NCBI GenBank assembly: GCA_002839535.1
Contig: PGYF01000059.1
Span: 1-6,247 of the forward strand
Direction of reading: 5' to 3'
Length of the DNA stretch: 6,247 nucleotides
Source: Nitrospira bacterium HGW-Nitrospira-1
GTDB lineage: Bacteria; Nitrospirota; Thermodesulfovibrionia; Thermodesulfovibrionales; UBA6898
Below, in pieces: positions 6,206-6,247 of the stretch. The stretch's first letter is position 1, and every line of letters begins with the position of its first letter. Under the pieces are notes generated by a model. That model was not told the DNA's origin, searched no databases, and saw only the letters and a program-made list of their open reading frames with translations. The translations under genes were made by a program, and so were the position numbers.

Positions 6206-6247
6206 TCTACTCCAACCAATTCTACTTTTTTACCTCTTTTAAAGTCT

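Larger units (their letters stand above)
5820..6247. other. Non-coding end region with repeats, no convincing gene
   Basis: This stretch of about 430 bases is AT-rich and full of homopolymer runs, and no frame has a protein I recognise. Its first part (5820-5960) would contain the promoter of the minus-strand nfeD operon, but only a weak -10-like TATGAT was found. The middle holds a long imperfect palindrome and the last part a short direct repeat, listed separately. The longest small frame noticed is a 38-codon minus-strand frame (6199-6083), which overlaps the palindrome and is probably fortuitous. Confidence 0.7.

Overview
The window reads as chromosomal DNA of a Gram-negative-type bacterium with moderate G+C, higher in the genes and lower in the flanks by eye. 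The order DUF177/YceD - rpmF - plsX - fabH is widespread in bacteria. The full-length membrane-bound NfeD protease next to a slipin-type stomatin, and the nested palindromic intergenic element rich in CCCCTCC/GGAGGGG, would fit Nitrospirota or the former Deltaproteobacteria. That placement is an impression from gene style, not a demonstrated one.

Layout. Positions 1-114 are non-coding and carry two tandem copies of a 23-base unit (44-91) that resembles a mobile-element end. A near-consensus sigma70-type promoter (TTGACT, 18 bp, TATAAT) at 115-144 follows directly and drives a tightly packed plus-strand operon: DUF177/YceD protein (173-673), ribosomal protein L32 (687-869), PlsX (872-1882) and FabH (1885-2865). 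The last two junctions are only 2 bases each. At 2875-2967 lies a nested palindromic repeat between the convergent transcription units.

The minus strand then carries, in transcription order, a long-form NfeD membrane serine protease (start near 5792, end 4491), a stomatin/slipin SPFH protein (4491-3712, overlapping the nfeD stop by one base) and a VTT-domain (TVP38/TMEM64, DedA-superfamily) membrane protein (3673-2981). The last about 430 bases (5820-6247) hold no convincing gene. They contain a long, nearly concentric imperfect palindrome (about 5961-6145) and a 16-base direct repeat (6153-6205).

How the genes work together. The plus-strand operon ties ribosome biogenesis (YceD, L32) to the start of lipid synthesis. 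PlsX makes acyl-phosphate for phosphatidate synthesis, and FabH performs the first condensation of type II fatty-acid synthesis. The minus-strand set is a membrane-quality module: NfeD and slipin are a classic protease/stomatin pair, and the VTT protein may act on lipids or membrane homeostasis. All named protein families are known. I see no clearly new multi-gene system here. The least explained content is the three non-coding repeat structures.
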